From positions 1 to 47,084 of the forward strand of contig JBDZVM010000031.1 in the NCBI GenBank assembly GCA_040255675.1: a stretch of 47,084 nucleotides of DNA, in the 5' to 3' direction. Positions 18,029 through 26,228 of this stretch are shown one piece after another (within the stretch, counting starts at the first letter, position 1; each line of letters starts with the position of its first letter). The position numbers were made by a program, and so were the translations under genes. The stretch comes from JBDZVM01 sp040255675 (lineage in GTDB: Bacteria; Actinomycetota; Actinomycetes; Acidothermales; Acidothermaceae). The notes beneath the pieces were generated by a model, which ran no database searches, was not told the origin of the DNA, and was given only the letters and a program-made list of their open reading frames with translations.

Positions 18029-18658
18029 CTAGGCGGACTTGGGCGGTGCGGCCTCGCTGGTCGCCGTCGCGATTCGCTCGGCGGCCTTCTCGGCCTTGAA
18101 GTCTGACTTCTTCTTGTGAGGCCCGAGCACCATGATCATGTTTCGGCCGTCGAGCTTGGGTGCCGACTCGACGAAACCGAGGTCGGCTACGTCGTCGGCC
18201 AGCCGTTGCAACAGGCGGGCTCCCATCTCAGGGCGCGACTGCTCACGGCCGCGGAACATGATGGTGATCTTGACCTTGTCGCCTTCCTTGAGGAAGCGCA
18301 CGACGTGACCCTTCTTGGTCTCGTAGTCGTGCGTGTCGATCTTGGGTCGGAGCTTCATCTCCTTGATGACGGTCTGCGCTTGGTTCTTGCGAGCCTCGCG
18401 GGCCTTGACCGCGGACTCGTACTTGTACTTGCCGTAGTCCATGAGCTTGGCCACCGGGGGCCTGGCCATGGGCGCGACCTCGACGAGATCGAGGTCTGCT
18501 TCTTCGGCGAGACGCAACGCGTCTTCGATTCGGACGATGCCGACCTGCTCGCCACCTGGCCCGACGAGACGGACCTCGGGAACACGAATCCGGTCGTTGA
18601 TGCGGGGCTCGACGCTGATGGGACCTCCCATGGTTTGGTGCGTTGCGCGATCCGCCAT
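18029..18658 (-). CDS. infC: translation initiation factor IF-3
   Basis: Binds the 30S subunit and checks initiator tRNA and start codon. N-terminal domain begins RINDRIRVPEVRLVGPGGEQ; the linker and C-domain include KEMKLRPKIDTHDYETK and KVKITIMFRGRE. The C-terminus has a charged Ala/Lys extension of about 25 residues. The frame opens with ATG at 18658, but an ATC at 18619 sits 4 nt after GGGAGG and starts where the family does; infC is known for rare start codons in other bacteria, so the real start is uncertain. Confidence 0.96.
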   Translation of the reverse strand: MADRATHQTMGGPISVEPRINDRIRVPEVRLVGPGGEQVGIVRIEDALRLAEEADLDLVEVAPMARPPVAKLMDYGKYKYESAVKAREARKNQAQTVIKEMKLRPKIDTHDYETKKGHVVRFLKEGDKVKITIMFRGREQSRPEMGARLLQRLADDVADLGFVESAPKLDGRNMIMVLGPHKKKSDFKAEKAAERIATATSEAAPPKSA

Positions 18659-18679
18659 GCGAGAGTTCTCGTGACAAGC

Positions 18680-18709
18680 AAAAACCCCGCACGACGCGCA
18701 TGCGGGGCT
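18680..18709 (-). terminator. intrinsic terminator in the infC leader (attenuator candidate)
   Basis: Minus strand GAGCCCCGCATGCGCGTCGT then GCGGGGTTTTTGC: a GCCCCGCA/TGCGGGG(T) stem followed by five T. It lies only ~20 nt upstream of the infC frame, in a ~200-nt leader (18710-18926) with further pairing segments such as TGGCGTAGCGCCA. Placement before, not after, a gene suggests attenuation of infC-rpmI-rplT. Confidence 0.75.
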
Positions 18710-18926
18710 CCGATGATCGCCGGACTCGGTCGCGGCGGCGACGCCGTGACCATACGCCTGGCGCTACGCCAGGACCGGCGGACCTTACCTGCCGACCACC
18801 GGTCGACGAGGTGGGAGACCGGAGCCTCCACTTGCTGGTGAGCACACGGGTGCTACACCGGTCGCGCTCCAAGCGTAACAGGCCACGCCCCCGCGCGCGG
18901 GACGCCCTCTCAATATGCTGCGCGCC

Positions 18927-19556
18927 ATGAACCAGAGGGGCGACGAAGGGCGGCCCGCCGCCGTCCAGATTCATCGCTTTGTCGACTTAGCTTCTTCGAT
19001 CTTGGCCTTGAAGCCGTCATGCGGGCTCACGCGGATCGTGGCAATCGACGGTCCAGGGGGCGCTGGCAAGTCGACGTTCGCCGGGCGGCTGGCGCGCCAT
19101 CTCGGCGATGCGCAGGTGATTCACACCGACGACTTCGCCAGTTGGGACAACCAGTTCGAATGGGCCGACCGCCTGCTGTCACAGGTGCTTGAGCCACTCG
19201 CCGCCGGGCGTGACGGTCGATACCAGCGCTACGACTGGCTATCGCGTGAGTTCGCGGAATGGCATGACGTACCGGTTTCCCCCGTGCTCGTCGTCGAAGG
19301 CGTCGGCGCGGCGCGACTGGAGGTGGCGACGCGGCTCACTTTCGCCGTCTGGATCGAGACCCCGCCCGATATTCGGCTGGCGCGCGGAATCGAGCGGGAC
19401 GGCGAAGCGCTCCGCGAGTTTTGGATGCAGTGGATCGCCGGCGAGAATCGGCACTTCGCGAACGACAAGACCCGGGCCAGAACCGATCTGGTGGTCAGCG
19501 GAACTCCAACCGTGGCGCATGACCTCGACACCAGCTTTGTGGCGCTCGCGCCCTAA
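18927..19556 (+). CDS. P-loop kinase, uridine-kinase-like
   Basis: A small (about 209-residue) NTP-dependent kinase fold. Walker A is GPGGAGKST near residues 45-53, and HTDDF near 75 matches the substrate/metal DxD region of uridine kinase-type enzymes; a lid-like RLARGIERDGE follows near 150. The ATG at 18927 (MNQRGDEG) is favoured over 18915. It stands alone on the plus strand, divergent from infC, and is followed by a strong hairpin. The true substrate (nucleoside, pantothenate or other) cannot be read from sequence. Confidence 0.8.
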   Translation: MNQRGDEGRPAAVQIHRFVDLASSILALKPSCGLTRIVAIDGPGGAGKSTFAGRLARHLGDAQVIHTDDFASWDNQFEWADRLLSQVLEPLAAGRDGRYQRYDWLSREFAEWHDVPVSPVLVVEGVGAARLEVATRLTFAVWIETPPDIRLARGIERDGEALREFWMQWIAGENRHFANDKTRARTDLVVSGTPTVAHDLDTSFVALAP

Positions 19557-19614
19557 TGTCGCGACGAGCACGCGCAGCAGCGAGCTCTACCATGCGGTCG
19601 TGATAACACGAGAA

Positions 19615-19647
19615 GCCGGGCCACGGGCATTGGCCCCGAGGCCCGGC
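19615..19647. terminator. hairpin between the kinase gene and the 56-aa gene (possibly bidirectional)
   Basis: GCCGGGCC at 19615-19622 pairs perfectly with GGCCCGGC at 19640-19647, with additional GGGC/GCCC pairing inside. The two flanking genes converge here. The T-run is weak on both sides (TTCTCGTGTT on the minus strand), so this is a stem-type terminator candidate. Confidence 0.6.
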
Positions 19648-19660
19648 CGTGAGCCTGATA

Positions 19661-19831
19661 TCAGAAGCGTTCCTTCAGCTTCTGCGCCTCGTCTTCGGCA
19701 AAGTCCTTGCCCTTTTTCTCGTATTCTGGCGCGCGCTCGCGGATTTCCTCCTCGCCGCGCTGCTTGGCTTCGTCGCCGTACTTCTCAGCCTGCTCGCGAG
19801 CCTTGGCTTCCATGTCGTCGAATCCACCCAT
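19661..19831 (-). CDS. 56-residue highly charged small protein
   Basis: ATG at 19831 with a near-perfect AAGGAGAG eight nucleotides upstream, ending at TGA 19663-19661. The protein begins MGGFDDMEAKAREQAEKYGD and is almost all Glu/Lys/Arg/Ala, predicted to be a single amphipathic helix or coiled coil; no signal peptide or cysteine. It lies downstream of hisG and ends at a terminator-like hairpin. I do not recognise a function; it may be a stress- or hydration-type helical protein. The opposite strand gives a deceptive Leu-rich ORF. Confidence 0.75.
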   Translation of the reverse strand: MGGFDDMEAKAREQAEKYGDEAKQRGEEEIRERAPEYEKKGKDFAEDEAQKLKERF

Positions 19832-19960
19832 GATTTCTCTCCTTGAATGCGGGTGACGGACGACTCTTCATGCACGCCGAATAAGCCATCAACCGGCTGA
19901 CGACGCCACAGCAATGTGCCAGCCCGGACACATCGCTCGAGGCTGGAGCGCGCCGTGCGA

Positions 19961-20836
19961 CTATTCGACGATCTTCGAAATGTCGATTTCCAGGATGTCG
20001 CGCGCGCCGGCCGCTTTGAGCGTGGGAATCAAGGTATTGACGCAGTTTTTCGCGACAACCGACTCGACCGCGTGCATCGTGCCCGACGCGAGCGCGGTGA
20101 TCGTGGGTGACCCCATGGCGGGCAACACGGCAAGGACGTCGGGCAACTGGCCATCGGCGACATTGAGCTTCAGCAACACTTTGCCTCGCGCGTGAATCGC
20201 GCCACGCAACAGCAGAAGCAGATCATCCATCGCTTGGCGCTTTTCGGCGTGCGCGTAGGTGGCCGCGTTGGTGATGAGTTCGGTGCGCGACGTGAGAAGC
20301 GTGTCGATGATTTTCAAGCCGTGCTTCTTCAAACTGGTGCCGGTCTCGGTGAGATCGACGATCGCGTCGACGATGTCGGGCACCTTAGCCTCAGTAGCGC
20401 CGTAACTCGGCACGATCGTCGCCTTAACGCCGATCTTGTCGAAATAGCGCCGGGTGAGCTCGGGGAACTCGGTAGAAACCCTTACGCCGTCGGGCAAATC
20501 TTCGCCCCGATTAGCCGGACTCTCGTTCACGACAGCGAGCACGATGCGCACCGGATTGCTGGTGGCCTTGGAGTATTCGAGTTCGCCAAGACTCACGACA
20601 TCGGCGTCGACTTCGGTGATCCAGTCGCGGCCAGTGATGCCGAGATCGAAGAGCCCTTCCTCGACGTAGGTGGGAATCTCTTGCGGGCGAAGAAATCTGA
20701 CGGTGTTGATGCGCGGATCATCGATCGACGCGTTGTAGTCGCGCTCGGAGCCTCGAATCACCGCGAGGTCGGCGGCTTGAAACAGTTCGAGGGTCGCGCG
20801 TTCGAGCGAACCTTTTGGCAAGACCAGGGAAAGCAC
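19961..20836 (-). CDS. hisG: ATP phosphoribosyltransferase (long form)
   Basis: First step of histidine synthesis. About 291 residues with the catalytic part (LVLPKGSLERATLELF at the start, DLGITGRDWI, DLTETGTSLKK PRPP loop) and a C-terminal regulatory ACT-like domain (about 215-291), so the HisZ-independent, feedback-sensitive form. GTG at 20836 has GAAAGG upstream. It follows ribH by 31 nt; the hisE gene that sits between them in many actinobacteria is absent here. Confidence 0.95.
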   Translation of the reverse strand: MLSLVLPKGSLERATLELFQAADLAVIRGSERDYNASIDDPRINTVRFLRPQEIPTYVEEGLFDLGITGRDWITEVDADVVSLGELEYSKATSNPVRIVLAVVNESPANRGEDLPDGVRVSTEFPELTRRYFDKIGVKATIVPSYGATEAKVPDIVDAIVDLTETGTSLKKHGLKIIDTLLTSRTELITNAATYAHAEKRQAMDDLLLLLRGAIHARGKVLLKLNVADGQLPDVLAVLPAMGSPTITALASGTMHAVESVVAKNCVNTLIPTLKAAGARDILEIDISKIVE

Positions 20837-20867
20837 GGCAAAGCCTTTCGAAGACGAGGAGAACGGG

Positions 20868-21386
20868 TCAGCCGGTGGCCGGCCGGCCGAAGCCGGGACC
20901 GATCGCGGGGCGATGATGTCGCAGCTCTCGCAAAACGAGCGCGGAATCGAGCGCTGCCACCGTCGCCTCCCATCCCTTGTCTTCGACGCTGTCGGGTGAT
21001 CCGCAGCGATCCAGTGCCTGAGCAAGACTGTCACAGGTCAGCACGCCGTTGCCCACCGGGGTGGCCGCGTCGAGCGCCACTCGGCCAAGACCCGCGGTGA
21101 CGGCGTCACAGACGTATTCAAAATGCGGTGTGCCGCCGCGGATCACCGCACCCAGGCAGACGACGGCGTCGTGATCGATGGCGAGCTGCTGAGCCACGAC
21201 CGGTAGCTCGATGGCGCCAGCGACCCGGACGACGGTGGGCGAGTCGATGCCGCAGGCTTTCGCGGCGCAGATCGCGCGTTCGAGCAAGACGTCGACGATT
21301 TGCGCATTCCACCTGGTCGCGACGATGCCCACCGAAAGCCCGGTCGCGTCGACCGACGCCGCCCGCGGGCGGCCCGCTCCGCTCAT
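20868..21386 (-). CDS. ribH: 6,7-dimethyl-8-ribityllumazine synthase
   Basis: Penultimate riboflavin step, normally a 60-mer or pentamer shell. Visible are ATRWNAQIVDVLLERA, VRVAGAIELPVVAQ, CLGAVIRGGTPHFEYVCD (catalytic His) and TPVGNGVLTCD. 172 residues, with a Pro/Gly-rich tail. The ATG directly abuts the ribBA stop. Confidence 0.96.
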   Translation of the reverse strand: MSGAGRPRAASVDATGLSVGIVATRWNAQIVDVLLERAICAAKACGIDSPTVVRVAGAIELPVVAQQLAIDHDAVVCLGAVIRGGTPHFEYVCDAVTAGLGRVALDAATPVGNGVLTCDSLAQALDRCGSPDSVEDKGWEATVAALDSALVLRELRHHRPAIGPGFGRPATG

Positions 21387-22631
21387 TTACAGCCCTCCGT
21401 TTTGTTCGTCGACCAACGGCGGCACGTGCTCTGGCAAGAGCAAATCGTGGCCCATGCGGTCGCGTTTCGTGAGCAGGTAACGAAGATTGTCAGGATTGGC
21501 GTGCGTGGGCAACGGCACCCGACCGACGATGCGAAGGCCCCACCCCTCGAGACCCGCCCGCTTGGCGGGGTTGTTCGAGAGCAAACGCATCGAGCGAATA
21601 CCAAGATCGGAAAGCACCTGCGCGCCGGTGCCGTAATCGCGCGCGTCGACGGGCAGGCCCAGCGCGAGGTTCGCGTCGATCGTGTCGGCGCCCGCGTCTT
21701 GTAGCTGATACGCGTGCAGCTTTTGCAGCAGCCCGATGCCGCGGCCTTCGTGTCCGCGAATGTAGAGCACCACTCCCCTGCCTTCGGTGCCGATCACCGA
21801 CATCGCGGCGTCGAGCTGCGGCCCACAATCGCAACGCAACGATCCGAAAACATCGCCCGTCAGGCACTCGGAATGGGCACGCACAAGCACGTTTTCGCCG
21901 TCACCGATGGTGCCCATAACAAGTGCCACGAGTTCGGTGCCGTCGAGGGTGCTGCGGTAGCCGATGGCGCGCCATTGCCCATGCGGCGTAGGCAACCGCG
22001 CCTCGACGACGCGCTCGACCGTGCTTTCGTGGCGGCGCCGATAGGCGACCAGGTCGGCAATCGAAATCAACGCGAGGCCGTGGGTTTCGGCGAAACTCCG
22101 CAGTTGGGGAAGGCGGGCCATTGAGCCGTCGTCGTTCACGATTTCGCTGAGGGCGGCCGCTGGGGTCAGGCCGGCGAGCCGTGTCAGGTCGACTCCCGCT
22201 TCGGTGTGGCCGGTGCGTCGCAGCACACCGCCCTCGACCGCGCGAAGCGGGAAAACGTGGCCTGGCCTCGTGAGTTCGTAAGGCTCCGTGGCCGAATCGG
22301 CAAGCACCTTTACCGTGTGCGCGCGGTCGGCCGCGGAAATACCGGTGGTCACACCGTTTCGGGCGTCGACCGATACTGTGTAGGCAGTCTGTTTTCTGTC
22401 TTCGTTGCGAATCGTCATCGGCGGAAGGCCCAGCCGATCAAGCGTCTTGCCCTCCATCGCGACACACAGTACGCCGCTCGTGTAGCGCACCATAAAACCG
22501 ATCAACGCGGGAGTGGCCCTCGACGCCGCGGCAATGAGATCGCCTTCGTTCTCCCGGTCTTCGTCGTCGACGACGATGACCGGCTTACCCGCCGCGATAT
22601 CGGTAATCGCTCGCTCGATGGTGTCGAACAT
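21387..22631 (-). CDS. ribBA: bifunctional DHBP synthase / GTP cyclohydrolase II
   Basis: Supplies both riboflavin precursors. N-terminal DHBP synthase (1 to about 200): VDDEDRENEGDL acidic metal site, GVTTGISAADR, RPGHVFPLRA and HTEAGVDL. C-terminal GTP cyclohydrolase II (about 205-400): HSECLTGDVFGSLRCDCGPQL with the zinc cysteines and RGHEGRGIGL. 414 residues is typical of the fused actinobacterial form. Confidence 0.97.
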   Translation of the reverse strand: MFDTIERAITDIAAGKPVIVVDDEDRENEGDLIAAASRATPALIGFMVRYTSGVLCVAMEGKTLDRLGLPPMTIRNEDRKQTAYTVSVDARNGVTTGISAADRAHTVKVLADSATEPYELTRPGHVFPLRAVEGGVLRRTGHTEAGVDLTRLAGLTPAAALSEIVNDDGSMARLPQLRSFAETHGLALISIADLVAYRRRHESTVERVVEARLPTPHGQWRAIGYRSTLDGTELVALVMGTIGDGENVLVRAHSECLTGDVFGSLRCDCGPQLDAAMSVIGTEGRGVVLYIRGHEGRGIGLLQKLHAYQLQDAGADTIDANLALGLPVDARDYGTGAQVLSDLGIRSMRLLSNNPAKRAGLEGWGLRIVGRVPLPTHANPDNLRYLLTKRDRMGHDLLLPEHVPPLVDEQNGGL

Positions 22632-22640
22632 CGCTCCCGC

Positions 22641-23255
22641 TCACCCCACCTGTTCTTTGTGCGCGCCGAGCAATTTCTCGGCGTATTTCGCCATGACGTC
22701 GACCTCAAGGTTCACTTCGTTGCCGACCGCTTTCTCGCCGAGAGTCGTGCGCCCTAGGGTTGTCGGGATGAGACTGACGGTAAACGAATCGGGCTTCGCG
22801 GCGACGACAGTAAGAGACACGCCGTCGACCGCGATCGACCCCTTTTCTACGACGTACCGGGCCAACGTCCGCGGCAGCGAAAACCGGACGGCGTCCCACT
22901 GGGGCGTGTGCTTTCGTTCGAGCAGCACGGCGGTGGCGTCGACATGACCCTGCACCAGATGACCGCCCAGTCTCGTCTGCAACGTCACTGCGCGCTCAAG
23001 GTTCAATGTGTCGCCGATCTGGGCTTTGCCCAACGTCGACCGCGCCAACGTTTCGTGCATGACATCGGCTCTGAAGCGACCACCAGCGACGTCGAGCACC
23101 GTCAGGCAAACCCCTGAGACGGCGATCGAGTCGCCTTCGTGCGCGTCGCTGGTCACGAATGGACCCTCGACGGTCAGGCGTAGCGCGTCGTGGTCTGTGT
23201 CGGTGGCGTCGAGCGCGACCACCGAGCCGAGCTCCTCGATGATTCCGGTGAACAT
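22641..23255 (-). CDS. ribE: riboflavin synthase alpha chain
   Basis: Dismutates two lumazines to riboflavin. Two homologous lumazine-binding barrels: MFTGIIEELGSV ... DSIAVSGVCLTV ... GGHLVQGHVD and GSIAVDGVSLTV ... SLIPTTLGRTTL. 204 residues. The ATG shares one nucleotide with the ribD stop (TAATG), and ribBA follows after a short gap. Confidence 0.97.
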   Translation of the reverse strand: MFTGIIEELGSVVALDATDTDHDALRLTVEGPFVTSDAHEGDSIAVSGVCLTVLDVAGGRFRADVMHETLARSTLGKAQIGDTLNLERAVTLQTRLGGHLVQGHVDATAVLLERKHTPQWDAVRFSLPRTLARYVVEKGSIAVDGVSLTVVAAKPDSFTVSLIPTTLGRTTLGEKAVGNEVNLEVDVMAKYAEKLLGAHKEQVG

Positions 23256-24283
23256 TAATCTCCTCGTGCCGACGCTGGCCGGGCCACGATGCGCACGTCG
23301 TCGCCAACGCGCTCGACATCATCGATATGCCAACGTGAGGCATCGGCGATGGTGGCGATGCCGATATCGCCCAGCACCGAGGCGCCCTTGCCGAGAAATG
23401 CCGGTGCAAGGTAGCCAACCATCTTGTCGACAAGGCCCGCCACCATGAAGGCCGCCGCTAACCTCGGGCCGCCTTCGAGAAGGACACTGACAATCTGCTT
23501 ATCCGCGAGGGTTTTCAGCACAACCGCTGGGTCGTGTTCGGGTAGGAGCAACGTCGGCGCCGCGTCGTCGAGCACGTTGGCGGACGGCGGCAACGCGCGC
23601 CGCCCGACCACTACCCGCAGTGGCTGTCTCGACGTCGAGATATCTCGGGCGGTGAGCGACGGATCGTCGGCCAATGCGGTGCCGGTGCCGACGACGATTG
23701 CGTCGCTTCGGCAGCGCAGCACATGAACGTCGCGCCGTGCTTGGTCGCCGGTGATCCAGCGACTTGAGCCGTCGGCGGCCGCGACGCGGCCGTCGAGGGT
23801 CGCGGCGAATTTCCACGTGACGAAAGGCCGGCCGGTGCGCGCACGATGCAACCACGCCTCGTTCGAACGTGCGGCCTCGGCCTCGAGGAGGCCGCCTTTC
23901 ACGTCGATCCCGGCAGCCGCGAGCACCCCGGCGCCGCCGCCCGCGGCGGCGCCGGGGTCGGCTACCGCGAAAAGCACGCGCGCGACGCCGGCGTCGATCA
24001 GCGCTTGGGTGCACGGACCGGTGCGGCCGTAATGCCTGCACGGTTCGAGGGTGACGACGGCGGTGCCGCCTCGCGCGCGCTCGCCGGCGTCGGCGAGCGC
24101 GCGCACCTCAGCGTGAGGACCACCGGCGCGTTCGTGGAATCCTTCGCCCACGACGCGCTGACCGGCGTCCAAAATCACACAACCGACGATGGGGTTGGGA
24201 CTGGTGCCGCCGAGGCCGCGCTCGCCGAGCGCGATGGCGCGGCGCATCGCCGTGAGCTCCGCCTCGCTGCCCAGCTGATCCAC
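23255..24283 (-). CDS. ribD: riboflavin biosynthesis deaminase/reductase RibD
   Basis: N-terminal deaminase with the zinc site HAEVRAL and PCRHYGRTGPC (about 55-95), and a C-terminal reductase with TWKFAATLDGRVAA and LLEGGPRLAAAF. 342 residues from the GTG at 24283, which has AGGAG six nucleotides upstream; the GTG at 24307 has no ribosome site. First gene after the FMN riboswitch. Confidence 0.95.
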   Translation of the reverse strand: MDQLGSEAELTAMRRAIALGERGLGGTSPNPIVGCVILDAGQRVVGEGFHERAGGPHAEVRALADAGERARGGTAVVTLEPCRHYGRTGPCTQALIDAGVARVLFAVADPGAAAGGGAGVLAAAGIDVKGGLLEAEAARSNEAWLHRARTGRPFVTWKFAATLDGRVAAADGSSRWITGDQARRDVHVLRCRSDAIVVGTGTALADDPSLTARDISTSRQPLRVVVGRRALPPSANVLDDAAPTLLLPEHDPAVVLKTLADKQIVSVLLEGGPRLAAAFMVAGLVDKMVGYLAPAFLGKGASVLGDIGIATIADASRWHIDDVERVGDDVRIVARPASARGD

Positions 24284-24367
24284 ACCGGTCTCCTGCCACG
24301 TCGGCACGTACCGGGAGATCAGGGAGACACGTACGAACTGGCTCGCGCACCAAGGCGCGAGCCCGCT

Positions 24368-24506
24368 CGCGCGCTGCCTCCCATCCGGACTTTAACCGTC
24401 GGTGCCGGAATTTCACCGGCTCAACCGTCCGCCGGGCGAAGAGCCTGGCGACCGGGTCGCGGACTGTCACCGCCGGTTCGGAGTTTCACCGACCCCGGAG
24501 CGCGCT
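24368..24506 (-). promoter_or_regulatory. FMN riboswitch (RFN element) upstream of ribD
   Basis: The minus strand shows the conserved RFN blocks in order: GGGGTCGGTGAAACTCC, CCGGCGGTGACAGTCCGCGA, GCCGGTGAAATTCCGGCACC, and GACGGTTAAAGTCCGGATGG followed by GAGGCAGCGC. FMN binding is expected to shut down the rib operon; with about 85 nt between its end and the ribD start and no obvious poly-T terminator, control is probably at translation initiation. Confidence 0.96.
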
Positions 24507-24548
24507 TGCTGTACGCGCACAGTATCGCACAGCCCGCCGGGCCGCGGC

Positions 24549-25502
24549 TCACACCGAGCGGCGGTCGACGGCGATCGCTGAGCCGCTTTCGGACTTCGCG
24601 ACGCCTTTCATTTCGGTCGCCACGACGACGACCTCGCGATGGTCGGTGAACTTGCGGCGCTCGCTCGTGGCCACGCCACACGACACCGACACCAACGGGA
24701 ATTTACGAAGCACGCCTTGGCGGTCGGTGATTTCGAGACCCCCACGGGCGACGTCGTCGGGGTCGTGGAGGGTCGGCACTTGCTGATCGAAATACGTGAC
24801 CGCGTTCCCGCACAAAGACTCGACCTGCTCAGGGGCGCAGATCAAGACGAAGTCGTCGCCGCCAACGTGGCCCACGAAGGCCGGCGGATCGGCACCGATA
24901 ACGGCTCGTCGCAACGCGGTCGCGAGCAGCAAAATGACCTGGTCGCCGCGCAAGAATCCGTAGGCGTCGTTGAACGCCTTGAAGTTGTCGAGGTCGAGGT
25001 AGGCGACGGCGAACGGCTCGTCGCCCGCCACCCGGCCGGCGATTTCTTCTTCGATACGCACGTTTCCCGGCAGACTCGTAAGCGGCGATACTGCCCGCGC
25101 CTCCGCGTTGCGGCGAAGCGTCGAGCGAATCCGCGCGATCAGCTCGAGGGTGTCGAACGGCTTCGCGATGTAATCGTCGGCGCCGGCGCTCAGGCCGAGC
25201 ACGCGGTCGGCCGTCATCGACTTCGCCGTCAACATCACGATCGGCGTCGTCGCGGTGCGGCTGTCGGCGCGCAGCCGGCGAGTGAGTTCGATGCCGTCAA
25301 GCCCTGGCATCATCACGTCGAGCAAGACCAGGTCGGGAGTCTCGGTAGCCACCATCGCGAGCGCCATCGCGCCGTCAGCCGCGCACAGCACGCGGTAACC
25401 CTCAAGGCGCAGGTTCATCTCGACGAACTTGCGAATATCGGCGTCGTCGTCGACGAGCAGGATCGTGCACCGCTCGGCGCTCACCTTGCCCCCCACGGTC
25501 AT
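24549..25502 (-). CDS. response regulator with a degenerate GGDEF domain
   Basis: Receiver domain (about 10-130) with acidic DDD, phospho-acceptor LLDVMMPG and KPFDTLE, followed by a GGDEF-like domain (about 140-300). The signature reads GGDDF instead of GGDEF/GGEEF, and the RxxD inhibitory site five residues upstream is missing. The N-terminal metal Asp context (AYLDLDNFKAFND) is kept. Cyclase activity is therefore doubtful; it may bind GTP or act as a switch. No cognate kinase is adjacent. Start GTG/ATG near 25502. Confidence 0.87.
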   Translation of the reverse strand: MTVGGKVSAERCTILLVDDDADIRKFVEMNLRLEGYRVLCAADGAMALAMVATETPDLVLLDVMMPGLDGIELTRRLRADSRTATTPIVMLTAKSMTADRVLGLSAGADDYIAKPFDTLELIARIRSTLRRNAEARAVSPLTSLPGNVRIEEEIAGRVAGDEPFAVAYLDLDNFKAFNDAYGFLRGDQVILLLATALRRAVIGADPPAFVGHVGGDDFVLICAPEQVESLCGNAVTYFDQQVPTLHDPDDVARGGLEITDRQGVLRKFPLVSVSCGVATSERRKFTDHREVVVVATEMKGVAKSESGSAIAVDRRSV

Positions 25503-25507
25503 CCCCT

Positions 25508-26191
25508 CTAGTTGAGGCCGGACTCAGCCGGGATCGCCGCCTGAGCCCGCTCGCGTAACGCGGTAACCACCTGGGCGGGGTCTCGCGCCAGGTAGACGGC
25601 GGAGCCGGCGACGAACACGTCGGCGCCTGCTGCCGCGCATTCTTCAATGGTGTCAGGAGAAACGCCGCCGTCGACCTGAATCCACAACTGGAGATTGTTG
25701 TCACGCAAGAAACGTCTGGCTTGAGCCACTTTGGGCATCATGTCCGCCATGAATGCTTGCCCGCCGAAGCCGGGCTCGACGGTCATCACCAGCAGCATGT
25801 CGAATTCGGCGAGCACATCGCGATAGTCGTCGAACGACGTACCGGGCTTCAGACCCAGCCCAGCGCGCGCACCCGAAGCTCGAATGCTGCGCGCGGTCTG
25901 GACGACGTCGCGCGCGGCTTCGGCGTGGAATGTGACGTTTTTCGCGCCGGCCTCGACGTAATCGACCGCCCATCGATCGGGGTTGTCGATCATCAGGTGG
26001 CAGTCGAGCGGCAACGTCGTCGCCTTGGACAACGCCTCGACGACCGGACGGCCGATCGTCAGGTTGGGCACGAAATGGTTGTCCATGACGTCAACGTGCA
26101 GCCAGTCGGCCACACCTTCGACGGCGCCGGCGGCATCGGCCAGCCGGGCGAAATCGGCGGAGAGGATGCTCGGCGCCATCTGCACCGACAT
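25508..26191 (-). CDS. rpe: ribulose-phosphate 3-epimerase
   Basis: Pentose-phosphate/Calvin enzyme, a TIM barrel. Landmarks: MAPSILSADFARL, LHVDVMDNHFVPNLT, DCHLMIDNP, TVEPGFGGQAF, and VDGGVSPDT. 227 residues. ATG at 26191 (MSVQMAPSIL); the 63 codons upstream in frame belong to antisense of rsmB. Confidence 0.97.
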   Translation of the reverse strand: MSVQMAPSILSADFARLADAAGAVEGVADWLHVDVMDNHFVPNLTIGRPVVEALSKATTLPLDCHLMIDNPDRWAVDYVEAGAKNVTFHAEAARDVVQTARSIRASGARAGLGLKPGTSFDDYRDVLAEFDMLLVMTVEPGFGGQAFMADMMPKVAQARRFLRDNNLQLWIQVDGGVSPDTIEECAAAGADVFVAGSAVYLARDPAQVVTALRERAQAAIPAESGLN

Positions 26192-26228
26192 GGTCGCACC
26201 CGCCCTTCGCCGGAATCGTCTGCCGATT

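Noticed and set aside
19649..19846. 65-codon plus-strand ORF rich in Leu/Phe that looks like a membrane peptide
   Set aside because: It is the antisense of the Glu/Lys-rich 56-residue gene on the minus strand; Lys and Glu codons read backwards as Phe and Leu. The minus-strand gene has the ribosome site.
24360..24548. Poly-T terminator in the FMN riboswitch
   Set aside because: I found no stem followed by a T-run before ribD; the expression platform is more likely translational.
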